Shown here: positions 1 to 13,420 of the stretch, in pieces
How positions within the stretch are numbered: the first letter of the stretch is position 1
Layout: the number at the start of each line of letters is the position of its first letter
Assembly (NCBI RefSeq): GCF_022539315.1
Contig: NC_066333.1
Span: 11,685,001-11,749,000, forward strand
Reading direction: 5' to 3'
DNA: 64,000 nt
DNA from: Serinus canaria
Taxonomy: Eukaryota > Chordata > Aves > Passeriformes > Fringillidae
The notes under the pieces: model-generated
What the model was told of the DNA's origin: nothing
The model's input: the letters and a program-made list of their open reading frames with translations, nothing else
The model's database searches: none
Position numbers and translations under genes: made by a program

Positions 1-3000
1 AGGGGTAACTGGGGCATGGCAGTGAAATATTATCACTTGGCTGGGCTGCCTTTTAAGAGCAAGGCCCATGGACTGCCAACTCAGGCTGAAATGAAATCTT
101 GGTTGCCTGTTGTTGGATTACTAGAGCCAAGGTAACAGGTTTTTGGGGAGGTTGGTGAAGGTGGGAGAACTTATCCCAGGAGAGACACATGCTAATTCTG
201 CACTGGTGATACACCTTTGCTTTCCAGCAGCTGGATTTGAGCACTGCAGATAAAGCTGGTGTGGGTATTAACAGTCATGTGAGATGCACATCAACCCTGC
301 AGCTTCATTTTCCAATGCAAGGCACTGGGACTGTGGGAATCGTACCCAAATACAGGAAGAGAAAACACTCTACAATCTTTCTGGTAACTTTGTCCTCATT
401 ACAAGTGGATGGACTACTTATTTATACAAGTTTATGCAACACCTGGACAATGCTTGTACTGCCAAGGTGGGCTGAGAGCACAGTTAAGCCAGACTGGTGC
501 ATCTGGATGGTCCTTGGGTGAAAGCAGCAAGTGAAGACTGACTCTTAAAACCTACAATTCTTACTTAATCACATTATTTTGTTTTGAATGTTTTTTCAAT
601 TGCTCGTAATATTTGTAGATAAGTGGAACTCATACTAAGGCAGGGTGCTTTCCAAATGACAATCTGCTCTTTAAAATCATCCCAACTGTTTTTCTCACAG
701 GTTTTTTAAAGATCATGAGAAGAATGCCACTGGTGTCATCCCAAGGACAAAGTTATGGGAAACAGGGTCTGTACATGCATCATCTGACACAGGGCTGTCA
801 TGGGAGCATGGAAGAATGTAGTAAATTGAATTTGGTGCTGAAAGTCTGAAATATTCCACAAGGGCTTGGTGACTTTCTCCTGCCAAAATAAAGTCAACTC
901 ATGTTAATGCAAAGTGGGCATCTAGTGATACACAAACTAGCAGTATTATTGAAAAGAAAAGAAACATCACCTCCTATACTCAAAACCAACAAATAGTAAG
1001 TGGTATCCTGGTTTTTTGTAGGACTACTTTTCAGCAGGGTCGTTACTGAACTGTGGCTTTTCACCCACGAATCCAACCCTTCACGTTTGAAGATCACAAT
1101 GTTACCTCAGAATTTTCCAGTCCATTTCCTATTCAAACAGCAGTGCTGTATCAACCTTTCCTTAGAGACCCATGCTGCAGCATATGGCATTGTAATATCC
1201 CACACCATTTTAGTAATGATTAAAAAGTCTGGGAATTAGGTCAAAAGAACATGATGTCAACTCTATTTAAATTTTAAATAACCCTCACTGCCATAGAAAT
1301 TGCCCATAATTGTTTCAGCAAATTCAGGCTGATAACTTTTTGATGAGCACAGTACTCACTGTGAGTTCCTTGCCACTCACTCCTCAAAGAAACCATGTTA
1401 CACAGTCACATCATTTGTACTACATCTTAACACAACCATCCTCACCTTAACCAAAATTCCATGCTTTGGCATGGCAAATCATCAGTCCTCATGCTGTTTG
1501 GCACATGAAGGAATTCAGCATAAGTGCCAGCAGAGGGAAAGCTTTGATGGCACAGGCTTGGGCAGGAACGTTCAAACCCAGCAGGGACAGTCCTCTGCAA
1601 ATCTGTACCTGCAATTATCACTACATCTTTATAATTAACTACACACATCAGGTGGGCCACTGGGTCGCTTAATTCCTGCATGAGCCCATCTCACTGCTGA
1701 AGGGGGAGGTGGTCTGGCCTCTCATGTCCACCAGCTGCCTGTGCAAGTTGCAGTGTGTTCCTCTGCATGGGCCAAGAGCAGAGCCAGGGAGCTGCAGGGG
1801 CTGGAAATTAATCCACTTACCAGAGAGAGGGAGGGGGCAGTGGGGAAGAGAAAAAGGAGATTCAGTTTTCAGCTAGAACAAGCAGCACTCAGACCTGGCA
1901 TCAGGGAAACTGCATCTTCCTGCACAGCATTCTGCCAATTTAAGGTCTCACAGTTGCAGGTGAAAGCTTGCAAGCACATCGGGGCATACGTGCAGCAGTC
2001 ACACTTCTAGTGTTGGCATAGCTGCTGAAAGTAATTAAGGCACATTTATCACTTGTTCTGTACTTAAATTTAATGCAAATTCTCATCTGCTAAAAGCTAG
2101 GCATTCTTAAAAAATGTAGTGAACTTTCTAAAGAAAAGCACTGCAGGAATACTTGATACAACTGGCAACCAGTGATCCACAAGACTAAGAATAAATTCTT
2201 ATCAAGCTGTCCATGTTATTCCCAGAGTGTTTTAGATGCACTTTCAGCATCTTCCTCTAAACAACTTTTGCAACTCCAGCTCACCACAGACATGTATCCC
2301 ACAGCAAGGTAATTGGAAACAGCCAGCAATACAGGCAGAGCTTCTCATGAGATAACCTCTCTTGTACTTCCTTTGTGGAAAGCAGTGGAATGCAATAATA
2401 GGAGGGGAAGGATGTATTTCACCATGGTTTAATCCCACTGATGTGTCAGATGAAAGTCATTAATCACCTGACACATTAATCAGCCAAAGAAAGGTAACTG
2501 AAGAATCTCTAATAAGAGAGATGGTGGAAAGCAATAGAGGGGAAACCTAAATTGTTTTGTGACTACTCTCAAGAGCCCAAATCCTACATGTGACTGGTAG
2601 ATGTCCACATGGAGCAGTAACTAATCCACTGAAAGAGTCACACTGGCCCTGTGTGAGGGGAAAGGATGGGGGCTGAACGTGATACTCATCCCTTCCCCAT
2701 CCCACACCCTACACTGGCCCCTATCCCATGGCATTAAGTGCCTCCCCCCAGCTCTGCCAGCCCCTCAAACTGGGATGCCCCTTGCCCTGCTCTAAAAAGA
2801 GGTGTCAGCACCATCCAACAGCCACCATACCTATGTCTCCATCTGATCAGACCAGTCTTTCTACCTGCAACTTTTCTCATCTTCACATCCGAGTGGTTTC
2901 TAAGTTCCTTTACTGCCTCTGACAACACCAAGTGATTTCATTTTATTTCCATGGGCTCTCCCATTTTATTTCTGTGGATGTCTATCAGTATTAGAGAGAC

Positions 3001-3417
3001 AGGCAAAATAAAACCAGTAGTGATGTGCAAGAGGGCTCAATAACAGGTGAAGACCCTGACTTACTGCACGCTTCTTTTAAAGTCATATATAAAGCTGATG
3101 ACCTTTGAAGATAAACACTGAAATGAAAAGAGCTGAAATGTCAAGCAAGACATCTTGAGCTATCAGCCAGGTGCCTGAGAATCAAGAACACCCAAGATCC
3201 AATCAAACTCTCCCACCACCTTACTTGTCTTTAGACAAATCACTTAAGGGCTTGATCTTCTGCTATTAAGAGCCTTAAGAGTTGACAGCAGCTCCAAAAC
3301 AGAACCAGGTTTGGACCCTTATAGTTTCCCTCTCTGTCAAGTAAGGAGAATACTTACCTAATTACACAGAATCTTGTGAAGATTAGTGTTTTAAAAAGTA
3401 CTGTGTGCCAAGGTTTA

Positions 3418-3433
3418 ATCATCATCATCATCT
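3418..3433 (+). repeat. short (ATC)n microsatellite
   Basis: About four to five ATC units in VAPB intron 1. Confidence 0.7.
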
Positions 3434-5399
3434 GGCTCTGGAGACTCTCATAATTAAGTGAGCATCCGCAACTTTGAAATCAAAGAAGCCAAAAAATCAG
3501 AAGCAAAAAGAACCCACATTGCATAAATATCTGATTTCACAAGTAACTCACTGAGACAACCCAAATCCCCCAAATTTGGTAATTATTTTTTAAAAAATCC
3601 TTGTGTAAACCACATGCCAACCTTTTGACCTCAGCTCAGATTTTAAAAGGAATTAGCTACAAACCCCCAGCCCTGTGGAATCAATACCTTTACTCCCAGC
3701 ACCCAACTCCTCAGCCAAAAGAGCCCTTGAAACAAAGTGACAGGAGGGGAGTGGTCCCTTCCACTTCTGCTGTGTCAAACAGTGGATGCCTGGATGAAAA
3801 AATATTACAAAAATAGAAGCAACATCTACATCACTCCCTATGCAATAGCTGATGCAGTGGAGCAATTTTTTTAAGAAGTATGCAATCAATAAAGTGACCT
3901 AAGAGGGAAAAAAAAAAAAGGGTGTAGAAACCCAACAAAATTACATGATTCAGATGCCAGAGTTGGAGCAAGGTTGGCAGTAAGTTACTCCATTTAGATG
4001 GATTAATCAGTGTCCTTCCCTGGCCTATTCTAGCATAAACTATTTTTCTCAGAGCATGCCTCATGCTTAATTGGGAAAAGAGCCCAAACCCCAAACAAAT
4101 ATGAGACTGAAGACTATTTTCAGGGTATTTGTTAGTATGTAATTTTTGTCACCTTTTATCCCTCAGAGGATCATTAACAGTCTGACTTCACAGCTGTAAG
4201 AACTGAGAGGCCACACATAAGCTTGCCAAGAGAAATAGAAGAATTTGTCCTTCATATAATTTTGCTATCAGTGTCATTTGTTTTTTCCCAGTCGATCCCT
4301 TCAGAGTTTTTTACACCCAAACATTACCTACAGCAAACTTCAGCAACAAAATCACACAACATGAAATATCTTCTCTGCATCATAAAGTTAAACCAGATTT
4401 CTGCACACACTTGCATGAACTAGAGACTGAGAGCAGCCCTGGTGAGCTTTCAGAGGGGTATCTCTGTTTCAGCTGTGCTTTCAGATCCTTTCAGGACCGA
4501 GTGCCAAACAGATTGTATTACCTTGCTCATTCTGCACACAAATATCACATGAGCCAACTCTATCCAGGTATGAAAACAGCTCAGGAAAGCAGCAGCTGCA
4601 GCTCTTTCAATAACCAGGATGTAGCCAGATTCACTTAGATAGGATATCTCCTTTTTGTACATAGTCTGGAGCTCCATCCATGGGCTATGGAAAGGACAAA
4701 AACAAAGCTCAGGCTCCCAGGAGAAGTGAGGATGCAGCAACAGAGTAATGAAGCCTTGATGTGCAAACCTGCCCAACAAAAACACTGCTGAAGACTGAAA
4801 TCAATGTAAAATGCTTCCTTGGAAGAACCATCCTGATTTTAATCACCAATCCAAGCTACACTTTTTCTTCTAAAGTGATTTTTTCCTGGTGTAATTCCAT
4901 CACTAATCTCCATTTCAAATGCACATCAAAATGTTAGGGAAGGAGCAACTTAACTACTCTAATTTTACGCTCACATATACTCCTTAAATAGAGAAATCTG
5001 ATGTGCAACTTAAATAGCAAATGAGCAAATATTTTAAAGTGCAAAATTGTGCATAAGTCGAAAATACCAGAAGAAACAAACAATATTAGATATTCTGGGG
5101 ATGCACAAAGAATAGCTGCTTTTCTAATAAGTTAAAAAAAAAACCCAAGCCACATAAATTGGGCAGTGGGATACTATTTATGGCTACAAAAAAGGAAGGA
5201 ATCCTTAGCTTAGCAAGATATATTTCAGGGGAGCTACTTGAAAACCAGCCTATTAACTGTACTTTCAGGACCAAAGGGAAAAAACAAAAACAAAATCAGA
5301 AATTTAGCCAGCAGCAGAGAGAAAACATAATCAGAAAAAAAAAAATCTGACAGTTTATATGTGTGGCACAGAACAAGAAACAAATGTCAAGTTGTGTTC

Positions 5400-5455
5400 T
5401 TCAAGCCTAAACTTCTGTCTCTTCCAACCTAAACAATTCCATGATTCTGTGATCA
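5400..5455 (+). repeat. CR1-like LINE 3' end fragment
   Basis: The sequence contains TCTTCCAACCTAAACAATTC followed by CATGATTCTGTGATC. This resembles the avian CR1 3' terminus, where a 'ttccaacctaaatgattctatgattctatg' type tail is standard. Only the last 50 or so bases remain, in plus orientation, inside VAPB intron 1. Confidence 0.6.
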
Positions 5456-8400
5456 TCTGCACCACTGTATGACATCATTAAGCACAGTGTAAAATCAGCA
5501 TACAAAAATTAAGGGGAAAAAAATGTTACTGCCCTTAGATCTTTGCTTCTAGTCTGGTAAAAATATAGAAAGGCCAGAAGAAGAGAAATCACAATCCAGA
5601 GGAAATGCAAACGTTTTGAGAAAACACAAAATATATTGTTAATTCACATATCACAAGAAGCACTAACAGCAAATATCAACAGACAACAAACATGAAACTG
5701 CACAAGGCAGAGGGTGAACAGCTGGGAGAAACATCAGAAGCACCAGCAAGGATGAAGGTAACTAGTTGTGATGAAAAAAGTAGCAGTCTTGGGAAAAACA
5801 AGAAAGTGAATTTTTTTTTCTTAAAAGAATTACATAGTCATCTGACATGCCTTCTACAAGCACAACTAATTTGTCTTTTCAATTGCTTGCAGAAACATAA
5901 GATTTGGCTCCATAGTGATCCCCACACCTACATGATTTTATAATCTGCATCCTAAATAACTGGATCACCAGGCAAACCTCCTCCTTCTCTATTTTTCCAC
6001 CCCTCGTGGAAACCAACCAAGAAAACAGGATTAAATTTAGAATGATAAAATCTTTAATCCATGCACCATGGTATGAGGACTTCATATACAGCTCAGAGAA
6101 CTAGACACTAAAGTAGTTTAGCACAGAGATTATTTTCATAAAGTATTTATAAAAATGTGGGGTAAGTACTGCAGGCAGCAGCAGTACCCAATCTGTACAA
6201 ATGTGTTTGAGGCCAGGAGAATTCCAGCTGAATTGAGCAATTTTCAGAACAGCTCTAATAAAGAACAGAGCAGCCCTCAGCCTGGGCTGTGCTGCTGGTG
6301 TGAACACACAGTCACAATCAGGGTAGGTGTGCACCCCTACCTTGCCCTGAATCACACAGGGCAATGGGGATTTGCTCTGCACACACTGCCAGGGACAGCA
6401 AGGACTGTGACAGCTGCTCCAGACCCATGGCACAAATCCCTCTTTACAAAAAGGTTGCCTAGCAGGCCAAATTTTAAACTCAACAACATCCCAGGCATCT
6501 CAGAAAATATCTTATATGGCTCTACAGACAACTTGGTCTACAGAGCACTGAAAGAGTTTATATATTGAAAAAATTCTGGGTCAAATGCCAGAGGAAGAGA
6601 CTTAGCATGAATCTAACCCCTAGCTTGGACAAACTGGTAGTTAAATATTCATATACAAATGTAAAATAAAGCTTCCTTTCTGCCTCTGGTCATCACACAG
6701 GAAGACAAAGAACCTTCAGTGTTGTGGCAGGAACTGTCACACCAGTGCCAGTCCCTCACCTAGAGGGGAGAGGGCTCTAACTGGGAAAAGTTCCTGACCT
6801 AATCAGTGAGGATTTACTTGCAGAAAAAACCCAACAAAACCACAATTGCAGCAGCAAGATGATAATGATAAAGATCACGTTTCTTACAAATACAAAGATG
6901 AAATTTCAAGTCTGAAACAACAGCTGTCACCACAAACAGAACTGGTGCAAACACCATCAATAAGGCTTTCAAAGCCAAGCAGTCACACTGACAGGAAAAG
7001 TAAAGAGGCTGTTATTGTACCAACTATGAAATGCATTCAGTAGTTATTAGCTGTTCCCAGCAGGCAGCAAACATAAGACCAATATGGTAACAAGATAGTA
7101 GAAAATGAGTGTGACTGCAAGATGTGGGCAGAATTAGCAAGGGTCATTTGATTCCTGCACCGCCTCAGCTGGGCAGAAAGCTGTGCTCAGAGGCACTCAG
7201 AAACAGGACAAACCCTCCCCTCCCCAGTTTCCTACAAAAATTGCATTATAACATACATAGAAGTTGCTCATTTGATCCAAAACTCATTTGATGCAATCAA
7301 TACCTTCCAGAGCTGGCTGCATAGAACAAATTAAGCTGCTTTTAAAATTGGGTATTTGTTCATAGATGTAAACTGACCTGAGCTCATGAAGTTGGATCAT
7401 TTGCTATGGTGATCATGCCTTTTTTCCAGTTGAGTTTCAAAACAGATCTGAAAATCCATTTAAAGGTTTACACTTGAATTTTTACAATCCTAATTCTGAA
7501 TTAGAGAGCAATTAAACAGAATTCACTCTTGTATTTAACGGCAGCTAACCTATTTTAAAAGAAATAAGGCATTACACGATTACTGGTAAGTTTTTAATTT
7601 ATGAATCTTGCACCATGAGGAAAAACAGGTAATAATTTATTTTCCAATAAGGAGGCACTATCAGGAGCTGCTGTATAAATTTCTACTCTATATTCCTTTC
7701 ACGGGTGACAGGACACTGCACATGGCATGCAGGGCAGCAGCTGGTAAATACAATTTACTGCTAAGTACCACTGTGAACCTGCATCCACTCTGACACATTA
7801 ACTGTGTCTTCATTTTGCCATGATAGCCATGCTCCCAGGACTTGAGAGAGCCACCCCTTCCATCTGTATTTTCAATATAATCTGTTATCAGATATATCTT
7901 CTGAAGTGATGAATAGAGGTCACTTCGCAGCAACCAAATCAGACTGGCAGGCTGCCATCCTGATGAGCTTTAAATAACAAACTTGAAAAACTTTTTCACG
8001 TATCATTACAATAGCTCCATAGCTCAAAGCGAGCTGAAAATCCATGGACAAACACAGGATTCCCAAGGAACAGGAAGTTGTGAATGTATGTGGCCCATTC
8101 TGTACAGTAAAGGTAAGGAGTTGACCACATTTAAAACACAAAATAAGAGAAGCAATGGCCAAGGAACAAATTTTATCACTGCATTAGGTCTTTCCCTGAA
8201 ATAGTAATACTTTGATCCTATTAATGCTCATAACTTCAACTGGAATTCTTAAAATGTGTACAGTACAAAATTATTCAACAGTCCTTAACCCGTAAATCAC
8301 ATTGACCAAAGCCTTCAAGGAGATTGTGGTATTTTTGGAAATAGTCCTGGGAGACCTAAATACATTAATTAAATTTAACAGAAAATGCAGTTAAACCTCC

Positions 8401-10974
8401 TTGACTGCTTCACACACCTCAATTGTTCTCTGGTGCTCCAATCATCCTATTCAAAGTTTCAAATTTCTGTTAGTCCCACATGTACAATTCCTTTCTCCTT
8501 TCCCAGTGGTGCTGTTGAGGGTTGTGTCTCTAGTGCACAGGACATCAGCAGACTAAGCTCAAGAGAAGCACAATCTTCAACTTATTCCACCTTCAAAAAT
8601 GAGATGTGTTGTAAGAAATGCACAATGCATCACTACCCTCTCTTACCTCCAGTTTTTTCCCTCCTAACACCTCTCTTCTAAAGTGAAGAGACTATGCAAA
8701 GTGATGAATTAATTATAAAACCAATGGAGCACATGAAATCAGAGTAATTCAGTGAGATGCAGCAGGTCTGTGCAACTAAACAAATGTTTAATAGAATAAG
8801 TTATTGATTTTAGCTAAGCTGCAAGAAAAGTGAGTGCAACATTAACTGCACCAGGAAAAGACTGATTTTGATATATTTTAAGATAAATTTTTGTAGATTT
8901 AGGAAGCCTGCCTGTTATTTAAATACTGTGTCCCCTTTTTAAGACTATGATTTGATAATTAAATTCAAATATGTAGAGAGATGCAAAGGTTTACTCATAT
9001 TTAATGCGGTAACAATGACTTGACTTGGAATCAGGCCAGACAAAGGGAAGCAAGGGCTGGTACATTTTTCAGCAGGAAAGCAGACAGCCATTGGCACAGC
9101 AGCCTTCAAAGAGTAAAGAAATCCTAGTACTGGCTGCCGTTCTGCTGTGAATACCAGGAGGGCTTTAAGAGTTTAAAGAAATAGCATATAAACATTCAGC
9201 TTCAAAGATGCATATTAATTATCCTAAACAGCCAACTACTCACAATAATGTCACTATTTTACATTCTTAAACATGGCCAGTAACTAGAAATTTATCCAAT
9301 ACAGAAGACAATGAGCACAAAGTCAAATTCCTCCCAATCATTCCTTCAGTGCACGAGTGATTCAACCACTCCCAATGGATCAGGACATGGACAGAGACGA
9401 AAGTGAATAGTCCACATGCCCTTAACCTCTCTTCTGAGACTTGGCAACAGCAGCTTCAGCAAAAACTAATCTCACATCCCAAATGTTACTGGCCTGAAGG
9501 ACTGAAGAGCCTTAGCCTGGTATCTGGTAGGAAGGGGATATTTCTGTCAGACACAGGAGGCTTTGCACACCCCCACTGCAATGAGCAGATCTGGCTGGAG
9601 TTTACTCAGGCTGACCTGGAGGAGCTCCGAGTGTCTCAGTAGGGAGTGGCAGCCACCCAACCACAGAAACACAAACTGCACAGGATTGGGGCTAAACACT
9701 AAATTCTGAACATTTCAATGCTGCAGATGCACTGCTGGACTGAGTACACCAATACAGGCCGAGGCCACACCTTTGGGCTGCAGCTCTGAGGTAGCCAGGG
9801 CTTGTCCCTGAGCCAGTGACAGGTGACAGACCCAGGTCAGGGATGAACCCGCTCTGCTAGCAGCGGGGAGGATCGGCTGCTCTGGTTGATTGTTGTGCCC
9901 TTAGCAGAAAGCAAAGCTACACAGTGACATATTGCATAGGTACAGGATCACATACTGGGGACAGGAACCTGCATTTCCAACTGGCACGACTTGCAGAGTT
10001 TAGCAAGGCACTAATCCCTGCTTGGCAGTACTGCCGGGAGCCACTTGGGGAGCACGGACAGAGTGCTGAGTCATAAGTCCAGCCTAACCTGGAGCAAACC
10101 TCCAGAAACGCTACCAAAATGTCCCTCAGCCTCTGCCACCTCCCATCTGTGCCACCTCTCCTGAGCAACACTGCCCCAGCAGCCTCTCAAACACTACAAA
10201 CCCAGGGGAGTCCTAAAATACGCTATATTTTAACAAAATTTTACTTGCTGACATTAAACAGCCGATCTCTAGTCCTGGTGGGCACATATGGTGAAAAGAC
10301 AGATCAGCCTCGGTGGGCAGCCATCCTCTGAAGTGCAGGAGGCATCCTGCAGCACAATTCCACATCCTTGTTCAGGTTTAAATCTAGCAGTTTTTAAAGT
10401 TAGAGCCCCAAATGTTGTAACAAATTCTTGGCAGATTAATGTCATCTCTTAGATTGAAAAAAAGAAGAAAGAAAGGGAAACATAAATGTAAATGTCACAC
10501 ATACCAACAACATTCTTTTTCACCATTTGTTACCAGTAAATGCTGAGCTGTAAATCTTTAGCTGGATAATTTTTCTGCAAGCCTACGGTGACCAAGAGTG
10601 GTCAGCAAGACAGTGAAGCTCCTATTTCACATGGCATCAGAGACCAGGGCAAGAAGTGGGCACCTTCAGCCACCTAATGGTGTTCTGCCTCCCACGACTC
10701 ACAGCTGCATTTCAGCACAGCACACGCTGATGCTATTTTGGAGCATGTGTGCTCTGCTGTAGGAGATGCGAGGCGGGAGGAAAGACAACCCCTGCTCATG
10801 TTCACATGCTGTGAAAAAAAATTCCAGCATGAAAAACTCCTTTGATATTTTTTTCAAACGAGACATAAGCACAGTATTTTGATACAGAGCACCAAATGAA
10901 TTTATGAGATTCACTGCAAAACCAAGGGGCTACAAAAGCTTCCATAAAATGGTTTTCAACCCTTAAGAAGTGAA

Positions 10975-11230
10975 AGTGCAGGCCATGGTTGCAACCCCAA
11001 AGTGACTGGGACGCATTATAGAAGACATCCTCACTCATTATATTATTCCTGACATCCTACCTCCCTCTAAATTTTATACTGAAGAGCTACACAGAGCCTT
11101 TCAACAGCATCAGAGTGAACAATTTTCTGCTTTTTCTATGTCTGCATTTGAATTCAGCCCTTTACCATTTCCAGTACTAGGTTTACAGCCCAATCTCAGT
11201 TTCCTACATTGAGTACCATGTCTTTCAGCA
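10975..11230 (+). repeat. diverged repeat, copy A
   Basis: This segment aligns by eye with 12525-12797 on the same strand. Shared landmarks in the same order are GCAACCCCA, ATTA-AGAAGA, TTATTCC-ACATCCT-CCTCC-TCTA, AGCCCTTTA and TCCTACATT. Over the best 70 bases roughly three quarters of positions match. It could be an old local duplication or two copies of an old transposable element that I do not recognise. Confidence 0.6.
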
Positions 11231-12524
11231 CACACCATAAGGATGCCTGTACCAATCAGCAGCTCTATGACCTCTGTCAGCCTGGATCTACTTGTACGGG
11301 ACCAAGGAACACTCTGGAAATAAATGCAACTATTTACAAAGGCAACAATATCATTTCAGCCCTATGACCAGGCAGTATGTCACCACAAGAGCAGAATTTA
11401 CTTCATGAACACTTCAACCTGGTGTTTCCTGAATGAAGGACAGCGGTCAGCACCGCTTGCTAGAAAGGACTGTAAGGCAGAGGTATTGCCAAAGCATATG
11501 AATGCTGCCCACAGCATTAAGTCTGTTTGAACATTAATATTTAAGTGTACTTTGAAACTAAGCCATTTAATAGCTGCAGTTAGTCAAGTAGCATTTTATG
11601 CTATAAGGAGTACGCGTTGCTGGCTAAAGATCTGGCAACCAAAAGCGCTATGGTTAGTTGATTTAACTTCAATGGCTACTGGTTATTTCGCCCAGAATCT
11701 CATCTGAAAGACAGACAGCCTGACAAATTATCATTACTTCAAGAAAAAACAGAGTCTGGCAAGGTTTATATCTACCTGTGATGAAGAAAAGAAAGAAAAA
11801 CAAACCCTGAACCACAAATACGTCTCATTAGCAAGTCAGCGCCAATTAAGGGCCCACTTTTTGCCCACCTGAGCTTGGATTTGCTTGTTTGCTGAAAGCA
11901 ATTTTACCCAGAACAAGCGGTGATTTTAATCTAATCATACTTAACACAAAGAACATCAAAACAACAATAGTTTCCTTCTTAAGCATGTTTGATACTGCTG
12001 CCATAACAACTTCAGCTAACAAAGATATATTCATTACCCCCAGTGTTTATTAACAGGCTGTTTGACAAAACCCACTTCGTATTAATAGTTCAAATATATT
12101 TACTAATAAAAACTAGTAAAGATCTCCACATTTAAAAATGTACACAAAAGCTTTTTTTAAAGGAGTATTATTTTTGCCAGAGGCCAATAAACAAGTCCCT
12201 ATTTTTTTAAAAAAAGCTTATTTGCCAGATAATCAAGCAAAGCTATAAAACACCTCTGACTCTGGTCGCATAAATAAACTTGCTGATCGCTTATTTGTAA
12301 TCCCAGAATATTGTATTACAGCTGTGCTGTCAGGCTGCAAGGCAGGAATTTCAGTGCCAGTGGAAGCCCAAACCCATTCAAGACTTTTATTTAAAGGATG
12401 GATTTTTGCACAGGCAGCCTATTCGTGACTTATTTCGCCAAACAGCTTGCTAAATTAAAATAATAATAATAAGCAAGAAAAGCCAGGAAGTGCTGCCCAG
12501 CACCTGGCCAGAGGCCTCGCGTTT

Positions 12525-12797
12525 TTGGCCAGAGACATGATTGCAACCCCACAGTGCCTGCTTGGGACACATTACAGAAGAAACCCTTATTCGTTATGTT
12601 ATTCCCAACATCCTTCCTCCGTCTAGATTCTACACAGAAGACCCACGCAGAACACTTAAACTGCTCCATATCTAGCAATTTCCTGATTTTGTCTTTTGAT
12701 CAAGCCCTTTATCCGTTCCTAGGGTTTGTGGCACCTGGGCTCCCAGTCCTACCTCACGGACATCGCTGTCCTACATTACAGCACCAGATCTTTCGGC
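12525..12797 (+). repeat. diverged repeat, copy B (abuts the VAPB CpG island)
   Basis: Partner of the segment about 1.55 kb to the left. The similarity ends with ATCTTTCGG, just where the CpG island begins. Small length differences between the copies (offset drifting from about 1552 to 1569) indicate insertions and deletions since they separated. Confidence 0.6.
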
Positions 12798-13227
12798 CGG
12801 GGCCGCGCACACACCCCCGGCGGGGCCTGAGGAACGCACCCCAGCTCCCACCGCTGCTCCGCGGGGTCCCCCCTCTCCGCGGCCGCAGCCCCCGGGAAGG
12901 TCAGCCGGGCACAGCCCGGTGTTCCCGCTGCCGGCCGGGGAAGGCGGCGGCCGGGACCCCCCCGCGCCGTCCCCGCGGGCCGCCCCCACCCGCGCCGCGG
13001 CTGCGGCAGCGCTGAGGGCGGCGCGGGGGGACACCCGCGGGCCGGGGGCGGCTCCGCGGCGGGCGGGGGGCCCCGGCGGGGCGGCGGGCGCGGCGCTGAA
13101 GGACATTTTAGCTGCCGGCGGTGCCCGGCCCCCGGAAAATGGCTGCCGGGAGCGGGCCCCGAGCGCGGCCGCGCCGCCCGCCCGGCGCGGGGAGCGGCGG
13201 CGAGGGATGGTGGCGGCCGCCTCGTAC

Positions 13228-13285
13228 CTTTGAATTTGAGCTCGTGCTGCGGTTCGAGGCTGAGGACCTGCTCCGCTTTCGCCAT
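13228..13285 (-). CDS. VAPB: VAPB exon 1 (5' part of the coding sequence)
   Basis: This exon encodes the first 19 residues plus one base of vesicle-associated membrane protein-associated protein B. VAPB is a tail-anchored ER protein whose MSP domain binds FFAT-motif proteins at ER contact sites. Seen: the minus strand reads ATG then AKAEQVLSLEPQHELKFK, followed by the donor G|GTACGAG (GT at 13227-13226). Known: human VAPB starts almost identically (MAKVEQVLSLEPQHELKF), whereas VAPA has a different start, so VAPB is the better match. Position next to RAB22A on the same strand agrees with the 20q13 gene order. The exon ends in phase 1, as expected for joining the 'GPF' start of the MSP domain. 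No later exon was found to the left, so the rest of the gene lies outside the window. The start is the first ATG in this frame and lies directly after a GGA-rich leader. Confidence 0.93.
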
Positions 13286-13286
13286 G

Positions 13287-13402
13287 TTCCTCCTCCTCCT
13301 CCTCGGCGGTGGCGGCACCAGGCGGAGAGAGGAAGGGACGGGGAGGGAGGGGAAGGAAGAGGGGAGGGAGGGAGGAAGGGAGGGAGGAGGGAAGGCGGGC
13401 GG
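13287..13402 (+). repeat. polypurine tract in VAPB leader (GGA/GGGA-rich)
   Basis: On the plus strand 13321-13402 is nearly all G and A (GGAGGGAGG-type units). 13287-13307 is a run of TCC units, so the mRNA carries GGA repeats directly before the start codon. Both lie in the presumed 5' UTR of VAPB, and the sense strand of the longer tract is pyrimidine-rich. Confidence 0.8.
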
Positions 13403-13420
13403 TGGGCGCGCCCGGTGGCG

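Larger units (their letters stand above)
1..13227 (-). other. VAPB: VAPB intron 1 (partial, continues beyond the left edge)
   Basis: This is AT-rich sequence downstream of VAPB exon 1 with no recognisable exon. The MSP-domain exon expected next was looked for on the minus strand and not seen. It holds one short CR1-like fragment (5400-5455), an ATC run (3418-3433) and a diverged pair of related segments (about 10975-11230 and 12525-12797). The AT-rich stretch at about 11820-12320 has a non-random, conserved-element look. The remaining open frames are short, and I see no homology in them. Confidence 0.75.

Noticed and set aside
3418..3433. CRISPR-like or satellite array
   Set aside because: Only a few ATC units are present. 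No spaced repeat array exists in the window.
6155..6568. 137-codon frame in VAPB intron 1, with an overlapping 110-codon frame on the other strand
   Set aside because: No recognisable family, splice context or conserved motif; consistent with chance.
13228..13285. Possibility that exon 1 belongs to VAPA
   Set aside because: EQVLSLEPQHELKFK is the VAPB form; VAPA has EQILVLDP at the same place.
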